Shown here: piece by piece, positions 46,825 to 54,860 of the stretch
Layout: every line of letters starts with the position of its first letter
How positions within the stretch are numbered: the stretch's first letter is position 1
NCBI GenBank assembly: GCA_030430575.1
Contig: JAUIKF010000019.1
Coordinates: 62,001-126,000, forward strand
Length of the DNA: 64,000 nucleotides
Direction of reading: 5' to 3'
DNA from: Bacteroidia bacterium
Lineage (GTDB): Bacteria > Bacteroidota > Bacteroidia > J057
Program-made: the position numbers and the translations under genes
Notes under the pieces: model-generated
Told to the model about the DNA's origin: nothing
Database searches by the model: none
What the model saw: only the letters and a program-made list of their open reading frames with translations

Positions 46825-48540
46825 ATGACTTCTATGTACAAAACGACCCTCCTTTTTCTTTGCCAATTGACAGCCTGTATCATCGCCTCCGCCCAGACCT
46901 ACGGATGGGTATTGACGGTAGGTGGCCCCTCTGCCGCTAGCTCCTCGACAATGGTGGTAGACGACTCCAGCAATATATTCACTATAGGGACCTTTTGGGA
47001 TAAGGTAGATTTTGACCCCAAAATGGGGGTGGCAGAATTCACCGCATCAGGAAATGCAGATGTATTTGTTCAAAGATTGGACAGGGATGGCAACTTCCTT
47101 TGGGCGAAAACATTTGGAGGACCCGAAAATGAAATTGCCTATGATATAGCAGTGGACACATGGGGCAATGTCTATACCCTAGGCCTTTTTAGCGGGACGG
47201 CTGATTTGGACCCAGGGCCAGGAATGACGAGCTTCACAGCTTTGGGAAAAGGTGATATTTTTATTCAAAAGCTGGATTCATTAGGGAATTTGATCTGGGT
47301 AAAAAGCATCGGCGGTGACTCGTATGATTATGGATTATCGCTAGCCTTGGATTCAGATAACAATGTATATGTTACAGGGTCATTCAGAAATGAAGTAGAT
47401 TTTGACCCAGGAACTGGGATAAATCCTCTTACAAGTAAAGGAAGCGATGACATTTTTATGCTAAAGCTGGATACTGAGGGGAACTTTATATGGGTAAAAC
47501 AAATAGGGGGGCCAGGCAGGGGACAAGGGCATGCCATTGTCGTAGATCCCAAAGGATTTATCTATTCAACGGGCTTGTTTAATGATGAGGTAGACTTTGA
47601 CCCTGGGCCAGGAATGTCGATACTTTCCAGTAGCGGGGGCAGCGATGCCTATTTGCAGAAACACGATTTGGAGGGCAATCTCTTGTGGGTAAAACCCCTT
47701 GGCAATGGAGGCCAGGAGGTTGGATATGAAATTGCTTTAGATGGAGCGGGGAATATTTACACGACGGGGTTATTTGAAGGAATCGTAGACTTTGACCCTG
47801 GCTCAGGTACTACAGAACTGACTTCTAATGGCGTGCTGGACGTCTATGTGCTAAAGCTAGATCCAGGGGCCAATTTGCAATGGGCCAAGAGTGTAGGAAG
47901 CATCAACTTCGATTATGTGTATGGATTATCAGTAGATAGATGGGGAAATGCCTACCTCACAGGCACATTCGAGGGAGCGGGAGATTATGATCCGGGTTCA
48001 GGTACCACCTTATTGACCTCTCAGGGAGGATTTGATGCCTTTTTATTTCAGCTAAATAAAGACGGCAAATTGGGGTGGGCCATAGACATAGGCAGCACCT
48101 CAGATGAAAACGGTAGTTCGGTGGCAACAGACTTTGACGGAAATATTTACGCAACTGGGAATTTCAGTGGGGTAGCAGACTTCAGTTTGGATTCAAGTAA
48201 ATATGAGGTGACTCCCGCAGGGCCTTATGATATGTATATCTTAAAATTGGAAGCTCCTGACAACTTGCCTCCTATAGATCCTCCTTCGGTTTCCTCCGAT
48301 TTTATAATTTACCCCAATCCGACCAGCGGTTTGTTGAACGTCAACCTCCCTGATGGGGCCGATCAAGCTCAAATTCGGGTGTTTGACATGAGGGGGCGAG
48401 CGGTCCATAAAGACCTTGTTACCCCAGCTCAACAGGTCATTGACCTGAACCACCTTGCTGCTGCAGTATATTTGGTGGACGTAAAATTGTCAACGGGGCA
48501 GCAGTATGTGGAGAAAGTAATCGTTCTTAGGGAGTGGTGA
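46825..48540 (+). CDS. SBBP-type beta-propeller protein with T9SS sorting domain (2)
   Basis: 571 aa; an alternative ATG three codons in (46834, MYKTTLLF) may be the true start. Signal peptide ends around 'IIASAQ'. Seven repeats of the same family as the upstream gene ('WAKTFGGPENEIAYDIAVD', 'GNVYTLGLFSGTADLDPGPG'), then a T9SS type A domain ('IYPNPTSGLLNVNLPDG', 'HLAAAVYLVDVKL'). Likely a tandem duplicate co-transcribed with 45106-46800. Unlike its neighbour there is no sharp composition change at the sorting domain. Confidence 0.88.
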   Translation: MTSMYKTTLLFLCQLTACIIASAQTYGWVLTVGGPSAASSSTMVVDDSSNIFTIGTFWDKVDFDPKMGVAEFTASGNADVFVQRLDRDGNFLWAKTFGGPENEIAYDIAVDTWGNVYTLGLFSGTADLDPGPGMTSFTALGKGDIFIQKLDSLGNLIWVKSIGGDSYDYGLSLALDSDNNVYVTGSFRNEVDFDPGTGINPLTSKGSDDIFMLKLDTEGNFIWVKQIGGPGRGQGHAIVVDPKGFIYSTGLFNDEVDFDPGPGMSILSSSGGSDAYLQKHDLEGNLLWVKPLGNGGQEVGYEIALDGAGNIYTTGLFEGIVDFDPGSGTTELTSNGVLDVYVLKLDPGANLQWAKSVGSINFDYVYGLSVDRWGNAYLTGTFEGAGDYDPGSGTTLLTSQGGFDAFLFQLNKDGKLGWAIDIGSTSDENGSSVATDFDGNIYATGNFSGVADFSLDSSKYEVTPAGPYDMYILKLEAPDNLPPIDPPSVSSDFIIYPNPTSGLLNVNLPDGADQAQIRVFDMRGRAVHKDLVTPAQQVIDLNHLAAAVYLVDVKLSTGQQYVEKVIVLREW

Positions 48541-48590
48541 AATAATGCTGAAAGCCATTCACTTACAAATTTGGGTATTTCCCCTACCTC

Positions 48591-50450
48591 TCAAGCTCCG
48601 AGCGGAATATTGATACTCACTGACGTCCCCATCCCAGGGCGACTGTCGATTTCGTACTCCCCACCAAGGTAGTGGGTGCGAAATTCGATGCTTTTAAGAC
48701 CCATGCCTTCATCATGGGCTATTTTGGTAGGGTCAAAGCCCTTGCCGTCGTCTTCGACGGTCAGGTTGAGCCAAGCGTCGCTGAAGGTCATTTGAAGGAG
48801 GACCTCGCTGGCATCGGCATATTTGACGATGTTGGTGAAAAGTTCCTGGACCATGCGGAAGAGCATGACATGGGTGTTGTTAGGGAGAACTTGCTCATTT
48901 CCATAGAGATCGAAATGGACATCAAAGTCATAGGTAGCATCCATTTTTAGGGTTAAATCTTCCAGCGCTTTCTTCAACCCCAAGCGCTTCAGCGCTTCGG
49001 GCATCATCTCATGGGCGATCTTACGCACCTCTGTACAGGCTTCATCTATTTGCTCAATAGATTTGCCATAGCTCATCTGGGTCTCAGGATCGCTGAGATC
49101 GATGGGAAGATTGGCGACACTGACTTTGACGGAGGACAGCAAATTGCCAAGGCCGTCGTGGAGGTCTCTGGCAATGCGCGCCCGCGCTTTTTCCTCGCCT
49201 TCGAGCATGGAACTGATGGCGACGATTTGTTGAGCCTGCTTGGCTTCAGCCAGTAAGATGCGATCCGCTTTGATGCGGTTTTGGTAAACCAGCAAGCTGA
49301 TCACCAAAATCAACACAACGATGCCCAAAGACAGCAGGAGCAGATTCATTTTATTCTGCTGCGCACGGTTATTCACTTCTTCTTCCAACAGGCGGATTTT
49401 GAGTTGCTCCTTTTCATATTTGATTTTCAAATCGGCAAGGGCTTCCAGACTAGAAGCACTGAGCTTCTGTTCTTCCTCTTGTTGCTTCAATTCCCACAAA
49501 ATATTGTAAGCCTCCTGGTAGTTGCCGCGCAGCAAGTGGCCTTTGCGGCGCACATCTTGGATTGAACTCAGCAAGCCATCACGTCCTTCGATTCCGGGAA
49601 ATGCTGCTGCACTATCCAGTAAGGCGAGCGTATTGGGAAAGCCATAAGCTTGTATTTTAGGGATAATATCCGTGGTGTCGATCCCTTGTTCGGCTGCCTC
49701 AAATATCATAGAGGCGATGTTGGTGAGTACTTCCGAAACGCCCAAAGTATTGGCTTGCTTTCGATTTTTGTAGGATAATAAGTAATAGTCTGTGGCTTCC
49801 AGATGCCTGCCCAATAGCCTATTCGATTCGCCCAGACCTAAATAAACACGTCCCACTTTTGCTGCGTCGATCGGCTGCTTGGCTAGTTCAAAGGCAAGGG
49901 CTTCGTTGAATTTCGGAAGCGCCGAATCGGGTTTCCCCATTTCATTGAAACTCACTCCCCAATTATTCAAAATGACCGCCTGGCGGTTTTTATCCCCCGT
50001 AGCAGCAAAGTAGCCATAGGCTTTCTCCAAAGAGGCTTTGGCAGATTCGAATTCACCATATTCGAGGAGGATAGAAGCATTGGCATTGTGGACCAGCCCC
50101 AGTCCGCCGAGGTCTTCGATGAGGGTGAATTCATGAACGGCACTATCGATATAGGCTGTCTTTTTGTCCATTTCATCAAACCCATGACACCATGCCAAGG
50201 CGTAATAAGCCCTGCCTTTGAGCTTGGGGTTGTTGAGCCGTTTGGCCATCGCCAAGGCCTGGGTGCCATATTTTTCTGCTTCATCTCCGCTATAGAGGGT
50301 AAAAGCGATATGCAAAATGGCCTCACATTTAGTCGAATCCTCAGGCATACTTTTGAGTGCCTGTTTGAGGCTATCCAGGTTGGTGGGGGTCGCGTGAACC
50401 GCCTGACACATCAGGAAACATACCCCTAAGATCAGTAGGATTCTATACAT
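48591..50450 (-). CDS. NarL-type sensor histidine kinase with TPR region
   Basis: 619 aa from ATG 50450. The frame extends to a TTG at 50477, but MYRILLILGVCFLMCQAVHA is the natural signal peptide and a promoter lies between the two. Periplasmic TPR-like repeats (~40-320) precede a coiled coil (~325-365), a membrane helix (~368-391), a HisKA_3 dimerisation domain with 'ARIARDLHDGLGNLLSS' (His ~431), and a HATPase domain with N box 'QELFTNIVKYA' (~540), 'DDGKGF' (~567) and 'GMGLKSI' (~582). Such kinases normally pair with LuxR/NarL regulators; none is adjacent, so it is an orphan that could signal to the regulators at 31-32 kb or elsewhere. Confidence 0.9.
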   Translation of the reverse strand: MYRILLILGVCFLMCQAVHATPTNLDSLKQALKSMPEDSTKCEAILHIAFTLYSGDEAEKYGTQALAMAKRLNNPKLKGRAYYALAWCHGFDEMDKKTAYIDSAVHEFTLIEDLGGLGLVHNANASILLEYGEFESAKASLEKAYGYFAATGDKNRQAVILNNWGVSFNEMGKPDSALPKFNEALAFELAKQPIDAAKVGRVYLGLGESNRLLGRHLEATDYYLLSYKNRKQANTLGVSEVLTNIASMIFEAAEQGIDTTDIIPKIQAYGFPNTLALLDSAAAFPGIEGRDGLLSSIQDVRRKGHLLRGNYQEAYNILWELKQQEEEQKLSASSLEALADLKIKYEKEQLKIRLLEEEVNNRAQQNKMNLLLLSLGIVVLILVISLLVYQNRIKADRILLAEAKQAQQIVAISSMLEGEEKARARIARDLHDGLGNLLSSVKVSVANLPIDLSDPETQMSYGKSIEQIDEACTEVRKIAHEMMPEALKRLGLKKALEDLTLKMDATYDFDVHFDLYGNEQVLPNNTHVMLFRMVQELFTNIVKYADASEVLLQMTFSDAWLNLTVEDDGKGFDPTKIAHDEGMGLKSIEFRTHYLGGEYEIDSRPGMGTSVSINIPLGA

Positions 50451-50455
50451 AGGTT

Positions 50456-50486
50456 CAAAGATATGGCTTTGGCGCAAAAGGCCAAA
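50456..50486 (-). promoter_or_regulatory. Bacteroidota-type promoter of the NarL-type kinase
   Basis: On the minus strand, TTTG (50486-50483), a 19-nt spacer and TATCTTTG (50463-50456) match the phylum consensus TTTG-N19-21-TAnnTTTG exactly. The ATG (50450) begins only five bases after the -7 element, so the transcript may be leaderless. Confidence 0.7.
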
Positions 50487-50505
50487 TCACACTATTCTGT
50501 GATTT
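50484..50505. promoter_or_regulatory. Palindrome overlapping the -33 element
   Basis: AAATCACA-CTATTC-TGTGATTT, perfect 8-bp arms, overlaps the -33 box of the minus-strand promoter. On the plus strand the arm runs into a T-rich stretch. Operator candidate. Confidence 0.4.
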
Positions 50506-50511
50506 TTTGTT

Positions 50512-50529
50512 CTCATACAATTGTGTGAG
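50512..50529. promoter_or_regulatory. Near-perfect 18-bp palindrome
   Basis: CTCATACAATTGTGTGAG (16 of 18 positions symmetrical) lies in the divergent region between the kinase and the DUF4395-like gene. Possible operator for either gene. Confidence 0.4.
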
Positions 50530-50653
50530 AAAACTCCTCTGAAAGGATGATTTGTCAAAGTCATGCATTAGGGTGTAGTAAGGAAGGGGAAAGAGTCGGA
50601 GCTTTGTCCTATCACTTTAACACAACCTTTTTTTACTAAAATACCTATTCATC

Positions 50654-51196
50654 ATGAACAAGCAAAAGATGCTCTCTCCCACTCGAATCCGCAGAATGAA
50701 AGCGCAGGGATATACTTATCAGTCAGATGAAAAGCTTTCAGCGCTGGCATTTGGCAATCGCTTTGCCTATCGTCTGTGTACTGGATTATTGACCATTGGT
50801 GTGGTGACAAGCAGTATTCCTGTATTGTCTGTCATGCTGGTAATTGCTTTCTTGGGGATCATTTTGCCCAATCATCCTTTTGACTATATCTACAATGGCT
50901 TCTTGGCCAAACGCATGAATAAACCCATGCTTCCGTCTCGCTCCAAGCAGTTGAAATTTGCTTGTATGATCGCCACGATGACCATAACGGTGACGATTTA
51001 TCTGTTTTTTGCAGAGTTTATAGTTGCCGGGTATGTATTAGGGGGAATGTTGATAGGAACTGCTTTATTGGTCGGTACAACTGACTTTTGTATCCCATCG
51101 GAAATTTACAATCGGATTTATTCAACGAAAGATGCCAATCATTCCCTAAATGACCTCCCATTTCATGTAGTAAAAGGGGGTTATCCCCCCAAATGA
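50654..51196 (+). CDS. DUF4395-like membrane protein
   Basis: 180 aa. After a basic ~40-residue start come about four membrane helices in two hairpins: ~50-90 ('LLTIGVVTSSIPVLSVMLVIAFLGIILP') and ~123-160 ('FACMIATMTITVTIYLFFAEFIVAGYVLGGMLI'). The motifs 'FGNRFAYRLCTGL', 'LPNHPFDYIYN' and a Cys pattern ('FACM', 'TDFCIPSEIYN') fit DUF4395, a family of unknown role sometimes fused to thioredoxin-like domains. Its divergent neighbour is a histidine kinase; the shared upstream region contains two palindromes. Confidence 0.65.
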   Translation: MNKQKMLSPTRIRRMKAQGYTYQSDEKLSALAFGNRFAYRLCTGLLTIGVVTSSIPVLSVMLVIAFLGIILPNHPFDYIYNGFLAKRMNKPMLPSRSKQLKFACMIATMTITVTIYLFFAEFIVAGYVLGGMLIGTALLVGTTDFCIPSEIYNRIYSTKDANHSLNDLPFHVVKGGYPPK

Positions 51197-51231
51197 CAAG
51201 CATTTTAAAGATGACTTAATTATCTTTAACT

Positions 51232-52845
51232 ATGCTGCTCGCCAATCAACTTCTGTATAAGGTTCTCTTCATTTGTCTTTTTTCCTTGACATGCTCTTCG
51301 ATGTCTCAGAGCCATGCTCAAAGATCAGCACTAAATGAAAACCTGAATCAGGGAAACCACCAGGTAGGATTTCAAACCCACTTTATCCAAGATCACTCCC
51401 GTACTTCCGTCGCGTACACGGATTGGAATGGAAAGATTTACCCCCACCAACCCACAGAAGGCCGCCAGGTGCAACTGAATGTCTGGTATCCTGCTGCCGT
51501 TTCCGCAGATGACACCTGCCTTGCTTTTTCACATTATGTGAACTTAACCGCTCAACAGACCGATTTTTCTCCTTTAACCCAAGAGAAGATCGACTTTGCC
51601 AACAGCCAATATGTGGAGAAGACCAATATGTTGGGGGGAAATGGCGCTTTCACGCTGGAAGGGTTGGACATGCTCCGAAAGCTTCCTACAACTGCCTATC
51701 TCAATGCGTCCAAAAAGGGAGGGAAATTTCCGCTGGTGCTATTCCCAAATGGTGGTAGCCCAGCCTTTCAAAGCATCATGTGTGAGCAGATCGCTAGTCA
51801 CGGCTATGTGGTTGCAGCTTTTGTGATAAAAGGGGCCAATGCCTCGGTCATAGACATCTCTGTCCAAGGCATGCAAACGGCTGTCGATGACATCTCATTT
51901 GTAGTACAGGCACTATTAGAGATGGAGCAAGTCGATCCTGCTCATGTCTGTTTAATGGGAAATGCCATCAATTCCTCTCACGTAGCTGCTTATCAAGCTA
52001 GCCATCAAACGGCTGAATGCTTGATCAGCCTGGAAGGAGGCTTCTTGAGCAATTTTGAGCAAAACCTTTTAAAAAAGCTCCCCTATTATTCCCCCGAAAA
52101 CCTCTCTGTTCCCATTCTGGCCATTTATGCGCCGCATCCGCATGTCGATCCTATCCATATATTTCCCCTCAAACACGCTAAACGCTATTTCTTTAACTTC
52201 CCCGAGATGACGGAGTTCCACTTCTTGAATTATGGGGTGTTCAATTCGCTGGTTGAAGGAATCATTGGAGAACATGAAGGAGATGTTCAAGGGGGCTATC
52301 AAACTGCCAGTCAGTTGGTTGTTCGTTTTCTGGATGCACAGCTAAAAGAAGTTAGAGCGCAAATGGATTTATTGGAAAAAGGGATAACAGAGGAATTTGC
52401 TACACATATCGACACCTTTTTTATTCGTGATGCCTTACCTTTGGCACCCACGAGCACCGCCCTTAAAGACCAGTTCACGCGTCATGGGTTCGCCTATATC
52501 GACAGCGTTTATCAAGCGATGAAGGCACAGAATCCTGCGCCCTTTTCCATGGCGTTTTATCGTGCGATGAAAGATTATTTGGCTTGGAAAAAGGACCCTG
52601 CTTTTGAAAGTAGGTATCAATTATTCTTATTGGCTTATGATAGCTATCCTACTTCTGCGGAGGTGAACTATTATCTGGCATACTTCGCAATGGAGGCGAA
52701 GCATAAGGAAAAAGCCATTTTTCACAATCGAAAAGCGACAGAACTCTTAACCGAATCCCCAGATGAGGACCTCACGGTCAAGCGGAAGGAACTTATGCTT
52801 AAGTATTTGAAACAAGACTTGGAAGCGTTGCAAGCGAATGAATGA
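51232..52845 (+). CDS. Alpha/beta-hydrolase-fold protein (PAF-acetylhydrolase/dienelactone type), nucleophile missing
   Basis: 537 aa. Signal peptide (VLFICLFSLTCSSMSQSHA). Residues ~60-370 follow the alpha/beta hydrolase plan: 'LNVWYPA', the oxyanion strand 'KFPLVLFPNGG' (~165-175), 'EQIASHGYVVAA' and 'AVDDISFVVQAL'. Where the elbow GxSxG is expected the sequence is CLMGNAINSSH, so the Ser position is Ala245 and the second Gly is Asn247. Enzyme activity is therefore doubtful unless a nearby Ser (248/249) substitutes. The C-terminal ~140 residues are helical and TPR-like ('SAEVNYYLAYFAMEAKHKEKAIFHNRKA'). Just 35 bp after the DUF4395-like gene, probably one transcript. Confidence 0.7.
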   Translation: MLLANQLLYKVLFICLFSLTCSSMSQSHAQRSALNENLNQGNHQVGFQTHFIQDHSRTSVAYTDWNGKIYPHQPTEGRQVQLNVWYPAAVSADDTCLAFSHYVNLTAQQTDFSPLTQEKIDFANSQYVEKTNMLGGNGAFTLEGLDMLRKLPTTAYLNASKKGGKFPLVLFPNGGSPAFQSIMCEQIASHGYVVAAFVIKGANASVIDISVQGMQTAVDDISFVVQALLEMEQVDPAHVCLMGNAINSSHVAAYQASHQTAECLISLEGGFLSNFEQNLLKKLPYYSPENLSVPILAIYAPHPHVDPIHIFPLKHAKRYFFNFPEMTEFHFLNYGVFNSLVEGIIGEHEGDVQGGYQTASQLVVRFLDAQLKEVRAQMDLLEKGITEEFATHIDTFFIRDALPLAPTSTALKDQFTRHGFAYIDSVYQAMKAQNPAPFSMAFYRAMKDYLAWKKDPAFESRYQLFLLAYDSYPTSAEVNYYLAYFAMEAKHKEKAIFHNRKATELLTESPDEDLTVKRKELMLKYLKQDLEALQANE

Positions 52846-52871
52846 CAACACTGTTAATTAAATTTTTGGGC

Positions 52872-53015
52872 ATAACAACAGTGTTGTCATTTCGACGACC
52901 TGAGGCTTTGCGAAGGGAGGAGAAATCTAACAATGTGGTCTAGAAACCTGGAAATAACCGTTATGAAAGGGCGTGTTAGATTTCTCCCGTTGGTCGAAAT
53001 GACAACTTTGTTGTT
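52872..53015. mobile_element. MITE-like palindromic element, copy 1
   Basis: Inverted termini GTCATTTCGAC (52886) and GTCGAAATGAC (ending 53003) extend inward as GAGAAATCTAACA and GTGTTAGATTTCTC, and outward as CAACA-rich arms. A second copy lies at 54144-54292. No ORF inside, so it is non-autonomous. Confidence 0.65.
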
Positions 53016-53081
53016 GAGAGATATATTAAAACTTGTTACACACAATACTCAAGCTCAAGTGTAGAAAACACAGTTTCCCAT

Positions 53082-53112
53082 TCAAAATTCATTCATTCAA
53101 CATTCAAAATTA
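53082..53112. repeat. ATTCAAAATTC repeat tract before the AraC gene
   Basis: CATTCAAAATTCATTCATTC-type short repeats occur directly upstream of the AraC gene. A similar tract lies at 53674-53712 upstream of the VOC gene. Confidence 0.5.
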
Positions 53113-53126
53113 CTACGCTTGCCTCA

Positions 53127-53555
53127 ATGAAACCCGCTTCAGACATCCATCCCAAAATGTATAGGTATCGGCGGATCGTCGAGGCGAAGCTATTTATCGA
53201 TGCGCATTATGCGGATAAGATTGATTTGGACAATATCTCCAACCAGGCTGCTTTTTCCAAATACCATTTCTTGCGGCTCTTCAAAAGTGCCTTCGGCAAA
53301 TCGCCACACAAATACCTGACCGAAGTGCGCATTCAACACGCCCAAAAGCTCCTCAAGTCTCACCCCATCGCCAATGTCTGCTACGCCGTAGGCTTCGAAA
53401 GCATTCCCTCCTTCACCAAGCTATTTAAAGCCCATACGGGCCTTTCTCCCAAAGCTTTTTCCAAAAGACTCCAGGCCCAAGACCAGCAGCAACAGGCAGC
53501 CCCGCTGACCTTTGTCCCGCATTGCTTTGCCAAAAGCTATGGATGGGATGAATAG
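53127..53555 (+). CDS. AraC-family helix-turn-helix regulator, short form
   Basis: 142 aa, essentially only the AraC DNA-binding domain (residues ~14-118): first helix-turn-helix 'DLDNISNQAAFSKYHFLRLFKSAFGKSP' and second 'IANVCYAVGFESIPSFTKLFKAHTGLSP'. There is no N-terminal sensing domain, so activity may be set by expression level or a partner. A Gln-rich linker ('QDQQQQ') follows, and the protein ends in a short conserved-looking tail. The VOC gene starts 162 bp downstream on the same strand; AraC plus VOC pairs are a familiar arrangement in this phylum. Confidence 0.85.
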   Translation: MKPASDIHPKMYRYRRIVEAKLFIDAHYADKIDLDNISNQAAFSKYHFLRLFKSAFGKSPHKYLTEVRIQHAQKLLKSHPIANVCYAVGFESIPSFTKLFKAHTGLSPKAFSKRLQAQDQQQQAAPLTFVPHCFAKSYGWDE

Positions 53556-53673
53556 CAATTTTGGATAAGAAATTGTGAAAGGGAAGGCGTTTATTTGGAG
53601 GGTAAACTAATTTTGAATAAACCATCTGATACTAAGGCATTTCCTAGTTCAAGTGGCTTCATTCATTTTCCTT

Positions 53674-53712
53674 TCATTCAAAATTCAACATTCCTTCATT
53701 CAAAATTAATTC
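53674..53712. repeat. ATTCAAAATTC repeat tract before the VOC gene
   Basis: Second copy of the short-repeat tract seen at 53082-53112, again ending within a few bases of a start codon (ATG 53718). Confidence 0.5.
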
Positions 53713-53717
53713 TCCCC

Positions 53718-54125
53718 ATGATCACCCATTTATCCCACGCCAGTATCTATGTGCTAGACCAGGCGCGTGCCATCGACTTTTATGTGAATAAGCTAGGTTT
53801 TATTGAGCGGATGAAGGTGCCTTTAGGCCCTGACGCCTTCTGGATCACCGTTTCTCCGCCAGATCAGCCTGATCTCGAAATCACCCTGATGCCCATTCAA
53901 GAGGGCGGGATGTTCCAGGCCGATGTAGCCAAAAAGTTCCGAGAACTCGTCCAAAAAGGCACTTTTGGGTTTGGGGTATTTGAATGCAAAGACATTTACG
54001 CCACCTATCAGGAACTGAAAAGCAAAGGTGTTGAGTTCACGAAAGAACCCACGAAGGAATTCTATGGCATAGAAGCCATGTTTAAAGATGATTCAGGAAA
54101 CTGGTTTTCGCTGAAGCAATCGTAA
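53718..54125 (+). CDS. VOC/glyoxalase-fold protein
   Basis: 135 aa from ATG 53718 (MITHLSHASIYVLDQARAID). An upstream in-frame ATG (53595) would add a 41-residue low-complexity leader read through the repeat tract and is rejected. Two beta-alpha-beta-beta-beta halves as in the VOC superfamily: 'YVLDQARAIDFYVNKLGFI', then 'GVFECKDIYATYQELKSKGVEF' and 'MFKDDSGNWFSLKQS'. Metal-binding positions appear to include His6 and a C-terminal Glu/Asp, but the substrate is not inferable. Paired with the AraC regulator upstream. Confidence 0.82.
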   Translation: MITHLSHASIYVLDQARAIDFYVNKLGFIERMKVPLGPDAFWITVSPPDQPDLEITLMPIQEGGMFQADVAKKFRELVQKGTFGFGVFECKDIYATYQELKSKGVEFTKEPTKEFYGIEAMFKDDSGNWFSLKQS

Positions 54126-54143
54126 ATCAATTAACAGAAAGTC

Positions 54144-54292
54144 TGTCATTTCGACGATACCCTGAGGCTTTGCGAAGGGTTGAGGAGAAATCTAACAATG
54201 TGGCTTATTAGACTTTTCGAAGCAAGCGTAACAAATAGGTAAATCCGCAACAAAAGGGCGTGTTAGATTTCTCCCTTCGGTCGAAATGACAA
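54144..54292. mobile_element. MITE-like palindromic element, copy 2
   Basis: GTCATTTCGAC (54145) and GTCGAAATGAC (54280-54290) bound the copy. The inner arms GAGAAATCTAACAATGTGG and GGGCGTGTTAGATTTCTC are shared with copy 1, whereas the central loop differs. Confidence 0.65.
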
Positions 54293-54345
54293 CCAATGGT
54301 TGTTCTGAGCATGCCCCTTTTTCAGCATATTTTATTCTAACCATC

Positions 54346-54732
54346 ATGAAACTTGCATTAACCATCAACTGGGTCCTCACGACCCTGTTAAGTCTCGCTA
54401 CGGGCGTATTTAAGGTCATGCAGCAAGAGACTGACATTCAACTATTCGAAAAAATAGGCTTTAACGCTACCATGACGACCATTTTGGGCGTGATTCAGGT
54501 GATCGGCGGCCTCCTCCTCATTTTCCCTAAAACCCGAAAAATCGGTGCCTATGTGATGATTCCTACCTTTCTCATCGCGTCTATCGCCGTATTTGCCAAC
54601 AGCCTGTGGGCTTTTGGGATAGTGTCGCTTGTGTTTATTGTGATGGCGTATGGGGTGATCGTACGGGAACGTAGGGAAAGCTCAAGTTATGATGGAACGA
54701 CAGAGGAGCTATTGAGGGTGGACAAAACTTAA
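54346..54732 (+). CDS. DoxX-like membrane protein
   Basis: 128 aa from ATG 54346 (MKLALTINWVLTTLLSLATG). The longer frame from 54286 begins inside or beside the MITE copy and is rejected. Four membrane helices: ~5-22, ~44-62 ('MTTILGVIQVIGGLLLIFP'), ~68-84 and ~88-104. The 'GVFKV...QETDIQLFEKIG' region between helices 1 and 2 is typical of DoxX-like proteins. Role unknown. The MITE ends 54 bp before the start and may influence expression. Confidence 0.75.
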   Translation: MKLALTINWVLTTLLSLATGVFKVMQQETDIQLFEKIGFNATMTTILGVIQVIGGLLLIFPKTRKIGAYVMIPTFLIASIAVFANSLWAFGIVSLVFIVMAYGVIVRERRESSSYDGTTEELLRVDKT

Positions 54733-54779
54733 GAAGGGAAGGCTAACGAGCCATTTAGAAATCTATATTTCTAGCAAAA

Positions 54780-54824
54780 GCCCCTCTCTTTGCGCAGGCC
54801 ACTGGGGCAGGCCAAGAGAGGGGC
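54780..54824. terminator. Hairpin between convergent DoxX-like and VPS10 genes
   Basis: Perfect 11-bp arms GCCCCTCTCTT (54780-54790) and AAGAGAGGGGC (54814-54824) enclose a 23-nt loop. It lies between the ends of two convergent genes. No T-run, so Rho-independent termination is uncertain. Confidence 0.45.
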
Positions 54825-54860
54825 AGCGAAGGTTGAACCTGAGCGGGGTGAGTTCCCCAA

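Noticed and set aside
54286-54345. Upstream extension of the DoxX-like protein
   Set aside because: It reads from the MITE-like element edge and the natural membrane-protein start is at 54346.
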